Assembly: GCF_019428685.1 (NCBI RefSeq)
Contig: NZ_CP080095.1
Location: forward strand, 744,001-808,000
Length of the DNA stretch: 64,000 bases
Source of the DNA: Paraburkholderia edwinii
GTDB lineage: Bacteria > Pseudomonadota > Gammaproteobacteria > Burkholderiales > Burkholderiaceae
Reading direction: 5' to 3'
Shown in pieces: positions 30,301 through 37,406 of this stretch (position 1 is the stretch's first letter; each line of letters starts with the position of its first letter). The notes beneath the pieces were generated by a model that saw nothing but the letters and a program-made list of their open reading frames with translations, made no database searches and was not told the DNA's origin. The position numbers and the translations under genes are program-made.

Positions 30301-31283
30301 GGGTCGGGCGAAGTTAGTACATCGAGCTTGACGACGAGCAGCGCACCGTTCACGGGCGCACGAGGCCGCCGACGGCGCAACAATGCGATAAAGCCGCGCC
30401 ACTCGTCGGCGTCAACGAGCTGTTGCCGATGATTGGCGTCGTCAGCCGCGGGAATGCCATTGACGGGTGCGCGCGATATGTTCTGGTCGGCACCGACGGC
30501 TGATGCTTGAGCGGGAGCATGCGCATGCGCGCCCGAATTGCCGTGAGACGTGTAGCGCCCGGGCGTGTCGATGAGCACGACGTTGTTCGCGAGCCACCAG
30601 TCGATATCGCCGGTGCTCATCGGCGCACTCGCGAGCTGGTCGGCGTTCCCGACCGGGAACTGCAGGCCGGCATGCAAAAGCGCGCTGGTCTTGCCGGAGC
30701 CGTTTGATCCGAGCACGACATACCACGGCAACTCATACAGATACCGTGCGCCTTGAAACAGTTTTGTAAAGCCTGTTGCGCCTGTACGCATGCCTTTGAG
30801 ACGGGCGAGCGCGCCGTTCATCCGGGCTTCGACTGTTCGCAACCGGTCCGCGGCGGGAGAGGGTTCCGTGCGGGTGCCGAAGCGCAGCGCCTTATCGAGA
30901 AAATCCTTGTCGGTTTGCATCCGCCGGAGAGCCCAGATCAGCCAGTAGAGTGCGAGACAAGCGAGGACGAGCCCGATCGCAACGATGCGCGACGACGTCG
31001 ACGCGAACGGCTGATGCTGTCCAAAAGCAATGAGCGGTGCCGCATACCAGATCAGCAGGCACAGAAGCGCGACGAACACGGGGCTCGTCGACATGCCTCT
31101 GAGCCTCAATAGCGCGATCGTAAGCACCAGCGCGATGATGAGCATACGCACGCCAACGTCGGTAAATGGCTTAAGCGTGCCGAACGCGACGTATGGTCCG
31201 AGAAACCATATCGCGGCCGATAGACCGGCGAGCGCAACGAGTGCGAGGGACCAGCGGGATCCCAGAAATGACAACAGTTTCAT
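27336..31283 (-). CDS. tssM: T6SS membrane complex protein TssM (IcmF)
   Basis: TssM (1315 residues) spans the inner membrane and periplasm and, with TssL and TssJ, anchors the type VI sheath. The N-terminus has several hydrophobic segments (roughly 12-30, 45-60, 68-85, 98-118). A cytoplasmic NTPase domain follows with Walker A GSNGSGKTS (192-200) and NVVLIDTPGRY. Another helix lies near 550-570 (LALLLFAWLAVSLYTSF) before the large periplasmic part. The C-terminus matches IcmF/TssM (AFMRLLRRGEIVQ). A run of nine A residues interrupts the coding strand near codon 842. It is last in the leftward T6SS arm. Confidence 0.95.
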   Translation of the reverse strand: MKLLSFLGSRWSLALVALAGLSAAIWFLGPYVAFGTLKPFTDVGVRMLIIALVLTIALLRLRGMSTSPVFVALLCLLIWYAAPLIAFGQHQPFASTSSRIVAIGLVLACLALYWLIWALRRMQTDKDFLDKALRFGTRTEPSPAADRLRTVEARMNGALARLKGMRTGATGFTKLFQGARYLYELPWYVVLGSNGSGKTSALLHAGLQFPVGNADQLASAPMSTGDIDWWLANNVVLIDTPGRYTSHGNSGAHAHAPAQASAVGADQNISRAPVNGIPAADDANHRQQLVDADEWRGFIALLRRRRPRAPVNGALLVVKLDVLTSPDPSMLAAEATALRSRLEELRSGLGVRFPVYLLITQADRLPGFADYFGALTKEHRAQMWGFTLPVDAESVDMHCQTELTQLAERISNGLNSRLDDEYDMARRQHLAALPEAFGALSVPLVELVSRLFGDSRYDVTQSNANLRGVYFTSAVQSGESITPEPLTVVQRLETALGQRIERKRTRVNSAHGYFLQDLFDKVILPEAHLVRPNLHWEYRSRALQLAGHALALLLFAWLAVSLYTSFHNNSDYLDTIHRKTSALAARVSRLYEAPKQEAVPEALTNARTLPAYAHLDLSAPDSRFRYGLYSAPGVIDASRLTYQALEDNLLLPQIVRRMEDAISQSIFNRDAKSTYDALRVYLMLYDRANFSAGDIKAWVLDDWAKTDSAAAFGGRAAMIGHVEHLFSGERYVQSPLMRNDALIQRARAFLDSIEATERLYERAKADMEKDAPDEFSLLRVIGPHTGTVFTRASGAPLARGVPGLFTFDGYRKLFDKRLHEFLEAARDGDAWVMGRLQPGGAQKKTVEIAGGPADMDDPLVEAVRRLYLIEYARNWDMFLTDLRVVSGTSLAFDLQVLRRFAAPDSPLVRLVTAVVHETTLTRSITNDEPSLLQKTAERLADKADKTPGIRAQERAEREIVDSHFAALREMVTGSPEVGPTADAASKAKGGVTGIDGMSTLLNDYYTSLMVADSAIANNSLPPASDAASKLRMAANTMPAPLREVLLGLSSQGSLEVNQGVGRLLSRQMQAVIGDTCRLTIEGNYPFAPGSARDVSIEDFTRLFAQDGVLDNFFTKNLAPFVDTSARPWRYKTLPGSTEPVSGPDLEPFQHAKAIREVFFSDQGQKQVVWKTDIRVAELDPSITGLAIDIDGQGALYQHGPVMPLHVTWPGPRGGVHAELTASPRIRADTSTVAADGGWAFMRLLRRGEIVQTATPGRTRVVYDFDGRKAVLDIANAGSLANPLTSNLLTTFRCPRSAPVISLPDSGPPPGLPPAP

Positions 31284-31307
31284 GCTTTGTTACCGGATGC
31301 GGGGGAG

Positions 31308-32627
31308 CTAGGGCGTAACGGCGATTGCGACGCGACGGTTCTGCGCACGGCCTTGCACAGTGGAATTGTCACCGATGGGGTCGGCGTCGCCTTTGCCGAC
31401 TACCTCGAGGCGCGACGCCTGCACGCCCGCGGCCTGCAGCATTCGTGCGACCTCCGACGCGCGCTCGTGCGAGAGTTCGAGGTTCGACGCAAATGGGCCG
31501 GTGTGGATTGGCCGGTTGTCGGTGTAACCAGTGATGACAACCTTTCCAGGAACCTTGTTGATCTCGTTGGAGAGCTTCGCCATCAACGAACCCATCGATG
31601 GGTTGACATTGACGCCGCCGGGCGTAAACATCGAATCGCCGCGGAATGTCACCGCGCTATGGCGCGTGTCCTCATCGACGCTTACCGTGCCTGCGGCAAT
31701 CTCGTCGCGCAGCAGCTCCTTCAGGCGCGGCAGACGGGCGGGGCGCGGCAACATCTTGCCGATCTCGATAATCTGGTCTTCAACGATACCGACGCGCTGC
31801 AACAGCTGATACTTGAACCAGCAAAAGAGCGCGGCTAGCACGATGCATGCGACGGCGAACGAGCGCCAGACCGGGAAGTCGTGTATCGATATGCGCTTTC
31901 CTTGCGCGTCGGACTGCACGTGCGGCGATAGCGCAATCGCCACGGCTCCGCGGTGCATCTGGATCTCGTTGTAGATTCTCTTGCGCACAGCGTCGTGCTT
32001 GCGCGCACCGTCCACTTCATGCCGATAGCGCCCGATGAAGCCGAGGCTCAAGACGCGATAGATCAGCTCGAGCAGATCGATATGTTCGCGCGGGTCCGTC
32101 ATGAGTCTGCCGATCAGCAGATAGATCTTGTCGCCGCCTTGACGGTCTTCGTGGAACTCGGTGGCGAGGCCCGTCGCGATCCAGCGTACGCCGGTCTCCC
32201 GCTTGCCCCACTGCGTCTGCGTCGCGGCATCGTCGAGCGCGGTACACAGGCAATAGCGCGCGCCGATCATATGATCCCGGCGAACGTTGGCCTCCTCGCA
32301 CAGGCGTTGAAAGATGCGCACTTCATGCTTGAGCAGCAAATGCAGCTGGTCGATTCCTTGCAGCGCGAGATCTTCGGGCATATCGGCGAGCGCGCGCAAC
32401 AGTGGACGCGCCGCTTCGAGCAGCGGATTGTGCGCTGTCTCAACGGCGTGAAGACGCGCGGCGTATGGCTCCCCGGGCGGTATGACGCCGGGCGGTGCGA
32501 TGTTCGGATCGCGCGAGGCGGCGTGATGAACGGGTTCGTTCGGGCTGCCCAACGCGAAGCCGTCGCGAGAAGGCAATCCCGTTCCAAAAATAGGAAATCC
32601 CGCTTGCGAGTTCACTGTGATCCCCAT
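31308..32627 (-). CDS. tssL: T6SS TssL (DotU) fused to OmpA-like peptidoglycan-binding domain
   Basis: The 439-residue protein has a polar N-terminus and a cytoplasmic DotU domain (about 60-265, with ARYCLCTALDDAATQTQWG and IYLLIGRLM). A membrane helix follows (AVACIVLAALFCWF), then a C-terminal OmpA/MotB domain with VVITGYTDNRPI, LSHERASEVARML and GRAQNRRVAIAV. The fused domain should let it grip peptidoglycan itself, as in the 'evolved' TssL class. It lies 24 bases before tssM. Confidence 0.94.
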   Translation of the reverse strand: MGITVNSQAGFPIFGTGLPSRDGFALGSPNEPVHHAASRDPNIAPPGVIPPGEPYAARLHAVETAHNPLLEAARPLLRALADMPEDLALQGIDQLHLLLKHEVRIFQRLCEEANVRRDHMIGARYCLCTALDDAATQTQWGKRETGVRWIATGLATEFHEDRQGGDKIYLLIGRLMTDPREHIDLLELIYRVLSLGFIGRYRHEVDGARKHDAVRKRIYNEIQMHRGAVAIALSPHVQSDAQGKRISIHDFPVWRSFAVACIVLAALFCWFKYQLLQRVGIVEDQIIEIGKMLPRPARLPRLKELLRDEIAAGTVSVDEDTRHSAVTFRGDSMFTPGGVNVNPSMGSLMAKLSNEINKVPGKVVITGYTDNRPIHTGPFASNLELSHERASEVARMLQAAGVQASRLEVVGKGDADPIGDNSTVQGRAQNRRVAIAVTP

Positions 32628-32689
32628 GAAGTCATGATGTCCGGGCGCGACACCTTATGGTTGCGCGCCCTTTGATAGGTGCGAGGCGG

Positions 32690-34036
32690 CTAGCCGCGCA
32701 CGCCCCACAACTCGAGCTTGAGTTGCGGAAAATCTCCGGCGACGTGCAACGCGATTCCGCCATGCTGCGCGACCGCTTCCCACAGTGGGCCGGAGCGGGA
32801 CAGTTCGAAGTACACATATCCGGAGTTGAATGGAATCTGGCGTGGGGGCACCGGCAAGGCTTGTAGCGTGATGCCGGGCAAATGCGCGCGCACGAGATCG
32901 GGCAGATGCGCGGATGGCCCCATTTTGGCCTGCGTGGCGAACTGTGCGACGAGGACGTCGGGCGGCATCGCCGCGGAGACGGCCAGCACCACGGAAGTGA
33001 AGCTTCGCAGCTCGGCGGGATTGACGACCGCGTTGCGCATCCCGTATTTCGAGTCTTCGAGTGCAATGGCTTGTGCGCTGCGCACGAGTACGGCGTTCAG
33101 CAGCCAATGCGTGTCTTCGACGACAGGCCGCAGGCACGAATGCGGTTCGATGTGCTGATACGGCGGATGGCTCGCGAGCGGGCGACGCGTGCTGGAGCGC
33201 ACATAAGTCGACAGTTCGCCGGCCATTGCCGTGAGTAGTGAGTAAAGTTCTACCGGGGACGTTGTCGGCACTCTGCGTAGATGTTGCAGAAGCGGTTCGT
33301 AACGGTTCAGCGTCTGCAAAAGCAGGTAGTCGGACACTTCGGCGACGGAGCCGGCCTTGCCGTCGTTGCCGGTCAGGCGCTTCGCGAGCGCGTCCGCGCG
33401 CAGGCGCGTGAGCTCATGAATCTGACCAAGCCACGATTCGAGTAGTGCGCTTGCTCCGTAGCCGCAAACGGGGGGCACGAGCGTTTCGTCGAGCTCAATG
33501 CTGCCGTCCGCCCTGATGATCTTTACCTTGGCAAGCGGTAGCCCGAGCCAGCCGTCCGTCAGTTCTTTCTCAGGCACGAGCCGTAGACGAAGCCTCGACA
33601 ACTGTACGGATTTGGCGCCCTGGCCAATGGAGTTCGTATCGCGCAGTTCGGTGTCGAATACCGCGTAGCGGGCGAGGGAATCGGCGCCGGCATCGAAGGT
33701 GGTCTCCTCGCCGTTGGGCATGCGAATCGGCGCCGCCAGATGAATCACCTGTTCGAGATGCTCGGCGCGAATGGTGAGCGGCTCGGGAGGCGGGGCATCG
33801 CCGGGCGCGCTGAACGGCGTACCGTCGGCGAACACGCCGTCCACCGCTTTGACGATCACCTTGCCCAGCGCGAGCGCTTCCCTGTCGATCGCGAAATGAT
33901 TGAAACCGAAGAAGAACGGTGAAAGCGGCGCGACGCGCTTGTGCGCGTACTGTTCGAGGTAGCGTTCCTGCTGCTGAAAGAGCTGGGGGCGAAGAAAGAG
34001 CCCTTCATTCCAGACGACCTTGTTGTACCAACTCAT
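32690..34036 (-). CDS. tssK: T6SS baseplate-membrane connector TssK
   Basis: TssK trimers link the phage-like baseplate to the TssJLM complex. The 448-residue product opens with MSWYNKVVWNEGLFLRPQLFQQQERYLE, a highly characteristic TssK start. It also contains LYSLLTAMAGELSTY and a C-terminal TssL-binding domain ending near KLELWGVRG. Its start lies inside the end of tssJ (32-base overlap), implying coupled translation. Confidence 0.95.
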   Translation of the reverse strand: MSWYNKVVWNEGLFLRPQLFQQQERYLEQYAHKRVAPLSPFFFGFNHFAIDREALALGKVIVKAVDGVFADGTPFSAPGDAPPPEPLTIRAEHLEQVIHLAAPIRMPNGEETTFDAGADSLARYAVFDTELRDTNSIGQGAKSVQLSRLRLRLVPEKELTDGWLGLPLAKVKIIRADGSIELDETLVPPVCGYGASALLESWLGQIHELTRLRADALAKRLTGNDGKAGSVAEVSDYLLLQTLNRYEPLLQHLRRVPTTSPVELYSLLTAMAGELSTYVRSSTRRPLASHPPYQHIEPHSCLRPVVEDTHWLLNAVLVRSAQAIALEDSKYGMRNAVVNPAELRSFTSVVLAVSAAMPPDVLVAQFATQAKMGPSAHLPDLVRAHLPGITLQALPVPPRQIPFNSGYVYFELSRSGPLWEAVAQHGGIALHVAGDFPQLKLELWGVRG

Positions 34037-34565
34037 TCGTTAAATCCATTAACTGTCTGTTCTGTTGTTCATCGAAAATCACGATCGCGTTTGCGTCCAG
34101 ATTGATCTTCAATTTGAGCGTCGGCGGTACGCGATACCAGGCGCTCGCAGGGGCCGGCGGCAGCGGCCACGACGCGCGCCACACGGAATGAGGCAGATCC
34201 CTGTAAGCCGCCACGATGCCGAGCACGGTCGTCGCCTGATTGGCGTCGCGCTGGATGGTCCTGCTTTCGCCGGGGCGAAGCTGGAACTGCTCGCGCGAGA
34301 TGAGGTCGTCCGCGAGCACGGTCCTGTCCTTGTCCTGAAGCGAGAAGAAGTCGGTATCCTCGAAGGTCGCGGCGTACTTCAATTCGTACAGGCGCACAAC
34401 GATCGGTGCCGCGCGGTTTTGTCCATCACGATTGACTTCCGGCGACGCGGTTACCGTCAGGTTCAATCTGACCGGTTCACGGGGCGGCGCGAGACGGCTG
34501 CTGACGCAGGCGGCGAGCCCGGTCGCACAGACCATTGCAAGTACGAAGATAAGCGGGCGCATCAA
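34005..34565 (-). CDS. tssJ: T6SS outer-membrane lipoprotein TssJ
   Basis: TssJ is the outer-membrane lipoprotein that binds the periplasmic part of TssM. The 186-residue product has a lipoprotein signal with cysteine at about residue 20 (ATGLAAC). The transthyretin-like beta-sandwich is recognisable from LNLTVTASPEVN, APIVVRLYELK, FEDTDFFSLQDKD and RTIQRDANQATTVLGIVAAYRDL. Either of two consecutive ATG codons can be the start. It is followed by an overlapping tssK. Confidence 0.92.
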   Translation of the reverse strand: MMRPLIFVLAMVCATGLAACVSSRLAPPREPVRLNLTVTASPEVNRDGQNRAAPIVVRLYELKYAATFEDTDFFSLQDKDRTVLADDLISREQFQLRPGESRTIQRDANQATTVLGIVAAYRDLPHSVWRASWPLPPAPASAWYRVPPTLKLKINLDANAIVIFDEQQNRQLMDLTNELVQQGRLE

Positions 34566-34640
34566 AGAAAGCGGGCAAGGTGTCGGGCATCAATGGGCCC
34601 TGTCTCGCGAGGCGCGGACAGAGCCCGGTAAGTCAGCGCG

Positions 34641-35123
34641 TTACGCTTCCTTGTTCAGCTTGATGTCGTAGCCGGCCGTCACCGCGCCGCCGCTGCCGCC
34701 TTGCGCGTTCTGGACCACGTACTCCTGCTTGACGCGTGAGAAGGACAGGCGCACGAGTTCGCGGATGCCGTTTTCGCTGTTGCTGCCCGACGGATGCACC
34801 CGGGTCACGAGCACATCGCTCATCGTGATCTTCAGATACTCGAGCGGATTGCCACCGGCCTTGCGCACGGTAAGCACGGCCTGGTCGATGTGTTTGCCGG
34901 TCAAGCAATACTTCATCAGGTTCGGACTCGCGCGGTCGACCAGATGTTCGAAGCTCAGGTCCTCGATGGTTGCCTTACCCGCGCCGCCGCCCGATCCCAT
35001 GTGCATCATCGACTGCTGCGAGATCTCCCATGTCCAGTTTCTGACTTCGATTTCGTTCTTATGGCTGGCATCCTGGGATTCGCCATCGATGCCATTGATC
35101 TTGATGAAAATGTCTTGTGCCAT
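34641..35123 (-). CDS. hcp: T6SS tube protein Hcp (TssD)
   Basis: Hcp hexamers stack to form the inner tube that is fired into target cells. The 160-residue protein starts MAQDIFIKINGIDGESQD and contains the family segments NEIEVRNWTWEISQQ and FEHLVDRASPNLMKYCLTGKHI, and ends with a beta-rich stretch. GGGAGT lies before the ATG. The 125-base gap upstream (after tssC) could carry an extra promoter for this highly expressed subunit, but I see no clear hexamers. Confidence 0.95.
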   Translation of the reverse strand: MAQDIFIKINGIDGESQDASHKNEIEVRNWTWEISQQSMMHMGSGGGAGKATIEDLSFEHLVDRASPNLMKYCLTGKHIDQAVLTVRKAGGNPLEYLKITMSDVLVTRVHPSGSNSENGIRELVRLSFSRVKQEYVVQNAQGGSGGAVTAGYDIKLNKEA

Positions 35124-35248
35124 CTAATACTCCCTTTTTTAAAAAGCGACTAACGTGTTCCACGGCTCGCGCCGCATTCGAGGAACTCTGACGGAGCCGT
35201 CCGCTTGCGCCGGATCAGGCTGGATTGGTCTGCTGGTCTCCCGATACT

Positions 35249-36742
35249 TCAGGCAGCCGCCTTGACCGACGGCAAACGTGCGACGAGCCGCAAGGACACA
35301 GTCAGCCCTTCGAGCTGGAAGTGCGGCCGCAAGAAGAACTTGGCCTGGTAGTAGCCGGGGTTGTCCTCGATCTCCTCGACGACCACTTCGGCCGCCGCGA
35401 GCGGGCGCCGGGCTTTCGTTTCCTGCGATGAATTCGCGGGGTCCGCGTCGACGTAATTCATGATCCATTCGTTCAACCAACGCTGCATGTCTTCGCGCTC
35501 GCGGAACGTGCCGATCTTGTCGCGTACGATGCACTTCAGGTAGTGCGCAAAGCGCGAGCATGCAAAGAGATAAGGCAAGCGCGCAGAGAGGTTGGCATTC
35601 GCGGACGCATCGGGGTCATGGTATTCAGTTGGCTTTTGCAGCGACTGCGCACCGATGAACGTGGCGTGATTCGTGTTCTTGCGATAGACGAGCGGGATAA
35701 AGCCATTTCTCGAAAGCTCCGCTTCGCGGCGATCGGAGATGGCGATCTCGGTCGGGCACTTCACATCGATCCCGCCGTCGTCAGTCGGGAATGCGTGGCA
35801 CGGCAACCCCTCGACGGTGCCGCCGGATTCGACGCCCCGGATGAGCGAGCACCAGCCATACAGTTTGAACGACCGGTTGATGTTGACGCCCATCGCATAA
35901 GCGGCGTTCGACCACGTGTAGTTGCGATGATCGGGGCCGTTCGTGTCTTCCTCGAAATCGAACTCATCGACCGGATTGGTGCGCGCGCCATAAGGCAGCC
36001 GCGACAGAAAGCGCGGCATGGCAAGTCCGATGTATCGAGCGTCTTCAGTATTGCGCAACGAGTTCCATGGCGCGTATTCGAGGTTTTGGGCAAATATCCG
36101 CGTGAGGTCGCGCGGATTCGCGAGTTCTTGCCACGACTCCATTTGCAGGACCGACGGTGCGGCACCGGAGATGAACGGCGTATGCGAGGCCGCTGCGATT
36201 TTCGCGATGGAGCCGAGCAGATCGACATCCTGAGGCGTGTGATCGAAGTAGTAGTCGGCGACGAGGCAGCCATATGGCTCGCCGCCGAGCTGGCCGTACT
36301 CTTCTTCGTAGATCTGTTTGAAGAGCGGGCTTTGATCCCATGCAAGGCCCTTGTAGCGCTTCATCGAGCGGCGCAGCTCTTCCTTGGAGACGTCCATGAA
36401 GCGAATCTTCATGCGTTCGTCTGTTTCCGTGTTCGATACGAGGTGATGCAGGCCACGCCACGCGGACTCCAGCTTCTGGAAGTCTTCATGGTGAAGGATC
36501 AGATTGATCTGCTCGGAGAGCTTGTGATCGATTTGCGCGATGATTGCTTCGATGCTTTTGTAAGCATCGTCGCTGAGCGTGAGCGACTGCCGTAACGCCT
36601 GCTCGGCAAGCGTCTGCACCGCGAACTCCACCGACTTGCGTGCCTGCTCCGTTTTCGGACGGAATTCCTGTGCGAGCAGATGGTGGAATTCGTTCTGCGC
36701 GTGAGTCGTCGAAGCGGTGGCTTGTGTGGTTTGTTTTGCCAT
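35249..36742 (-). CDS. tssC: T6SS sheath large subunit TssC
   Basis: TssC (497 residues) forms the contractile sheath with TssB. Typical segments are QKLESAWRGLHHLVSNTET near residue 90, LPYGARTNPVDEFDFEED and the C-terminal FLRPHFQLEGLTVSLRLVARLP. The order tssB then tssC, with a 56-base gap, is standard. Length and motifs are all normal. Confidence 0.96.
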   Translation of the reverse strand: MAKQTTQATASTTHAQNEFHHLLAQEFRPKTEQARKSVEFAVQTLAEQALRQSLTLSDDAYKSIEAIIAQIDHKLSEQINLILHHEDFQKLESAWRGLHHLVSNTETDERMKIRFMDVSKEELRRSMKRYKGLAWDQSPLFKQIYEEEYGQLGGEPYGCLVADYYFDHTPQDVDLLGSIAKIAAASHTPFISGAAPSVLQMESWQELANPRDLTRIFAQNLEYAPWNSLRNTEDARYIGLAMPRFLSRLPYGARTNPVDEFDFEEDTNGPDHRNYTWSNAAYAMGVNINRSFKLYGWCSLIRGVESGGTVEGLPCHAFPTDDGGIDVKCPTEIAISDRREAELSRNGFIPLVYRKNTNHATFIGAQSLQKPTEYHDPDASANANLSARLPYLFACSRFAHYLKCIVRDKIGTFREREDMQRWLNEWIMNYVDADPANSSQETKARRPLAAAEVVVEEIEDNPGYYQAKFFLRPHFQLEGLTVSLRLVARLPSVKAAA

Positions 36743-36798
36743 GGTCGATTACTTCTGGTTGGTCATGATCGGTGCTGACGTAGTTGGCGTGCGTGCGT

Positions 36799-37344
36799 CT
36801 AGATCTGAACCGGTTCCGCTGCCGGGGAGTCGGGCTCACGCCTGACCGGCGGCGTGGTGGCGAGGGTCTTGAGCAGTGCCGGGTCGGCGAGCAACTTATT
36901 GACAAGCGCCTCGGCTCCTGACTTGCCGTCCATATAGGTCTGCAAATTGGCCAATTGCGTGCGGGCATCGAGCAATTGACTCAGCGGTTCGACCTTGCGA
37001 GCGACCGCCGCGGGTGAGAAGTCCTCCATGCTCTCGAAGGTTACGTCCACCAGCACGTGTCCCTGTCCGGTGAGCGTGTTGGGTACCGTGAACTCGACGC
37101 GCGGCCTGATCGCCTTCATGCGCTCATCGAAATTATCGATATCGATATCAAGAAAGCGACGATCCGAAACGGCCGGAAGCGAGCCCACCGGCTTGCCGGA
37201 AAGGTCGGCGAGTACGCCCATGACGAATGGAAGTTCGACCTTCTTTTCCGAGCCATAGATCTCGACGTCATATTCGATCTGCACACGCGGCGCGCGGTTT
37301 TGTGCGATCAACTTCTGAGCGCTGTTCGAATGAACAAGGGTCAT
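36799..37344 (-). CDS. tssB: T6SS sheath small subunit TssB
   Basis: TssB (181 residues) interlocks with TssC to build the sheath and carries the ClpV-linked contraction interface. The ATG at MTLVHSNSAQKLIAQNRAP was chosen because ACGGAGT precedes it, and it gives the normal length. Diagnostic segments are VQIEYDVEIYGSEKKVELPF, GVLADLSGKP and DFSPAAVARKVEPL. It is followed by tssC and preceded by clpV (62 bases). Confidence 0.95.
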   Translation of the reverse strand: MTLVHSNSAQKLIAQNRAPRVQIEYDVEIYGSEKKVELPFVMGVLADLSGKPVGSLPAVSDRRFLDIDIDNFDERMKAIRPRVEFTVPNTLTGQGHVLVDVTFESMEDFSPAAVARKVEPLSQLLDARTQLANLQTYMDGKSGAEALVNKLLADPALLKTLATTPPVRREPDSPAAEPVQI

Positions 37345-37406
37345 GCAGTACTCCGTAAAATTGTGAATGGCCTGATTACTCAGGCAGAAAAAACGGTGCT
37401 TCGGGG

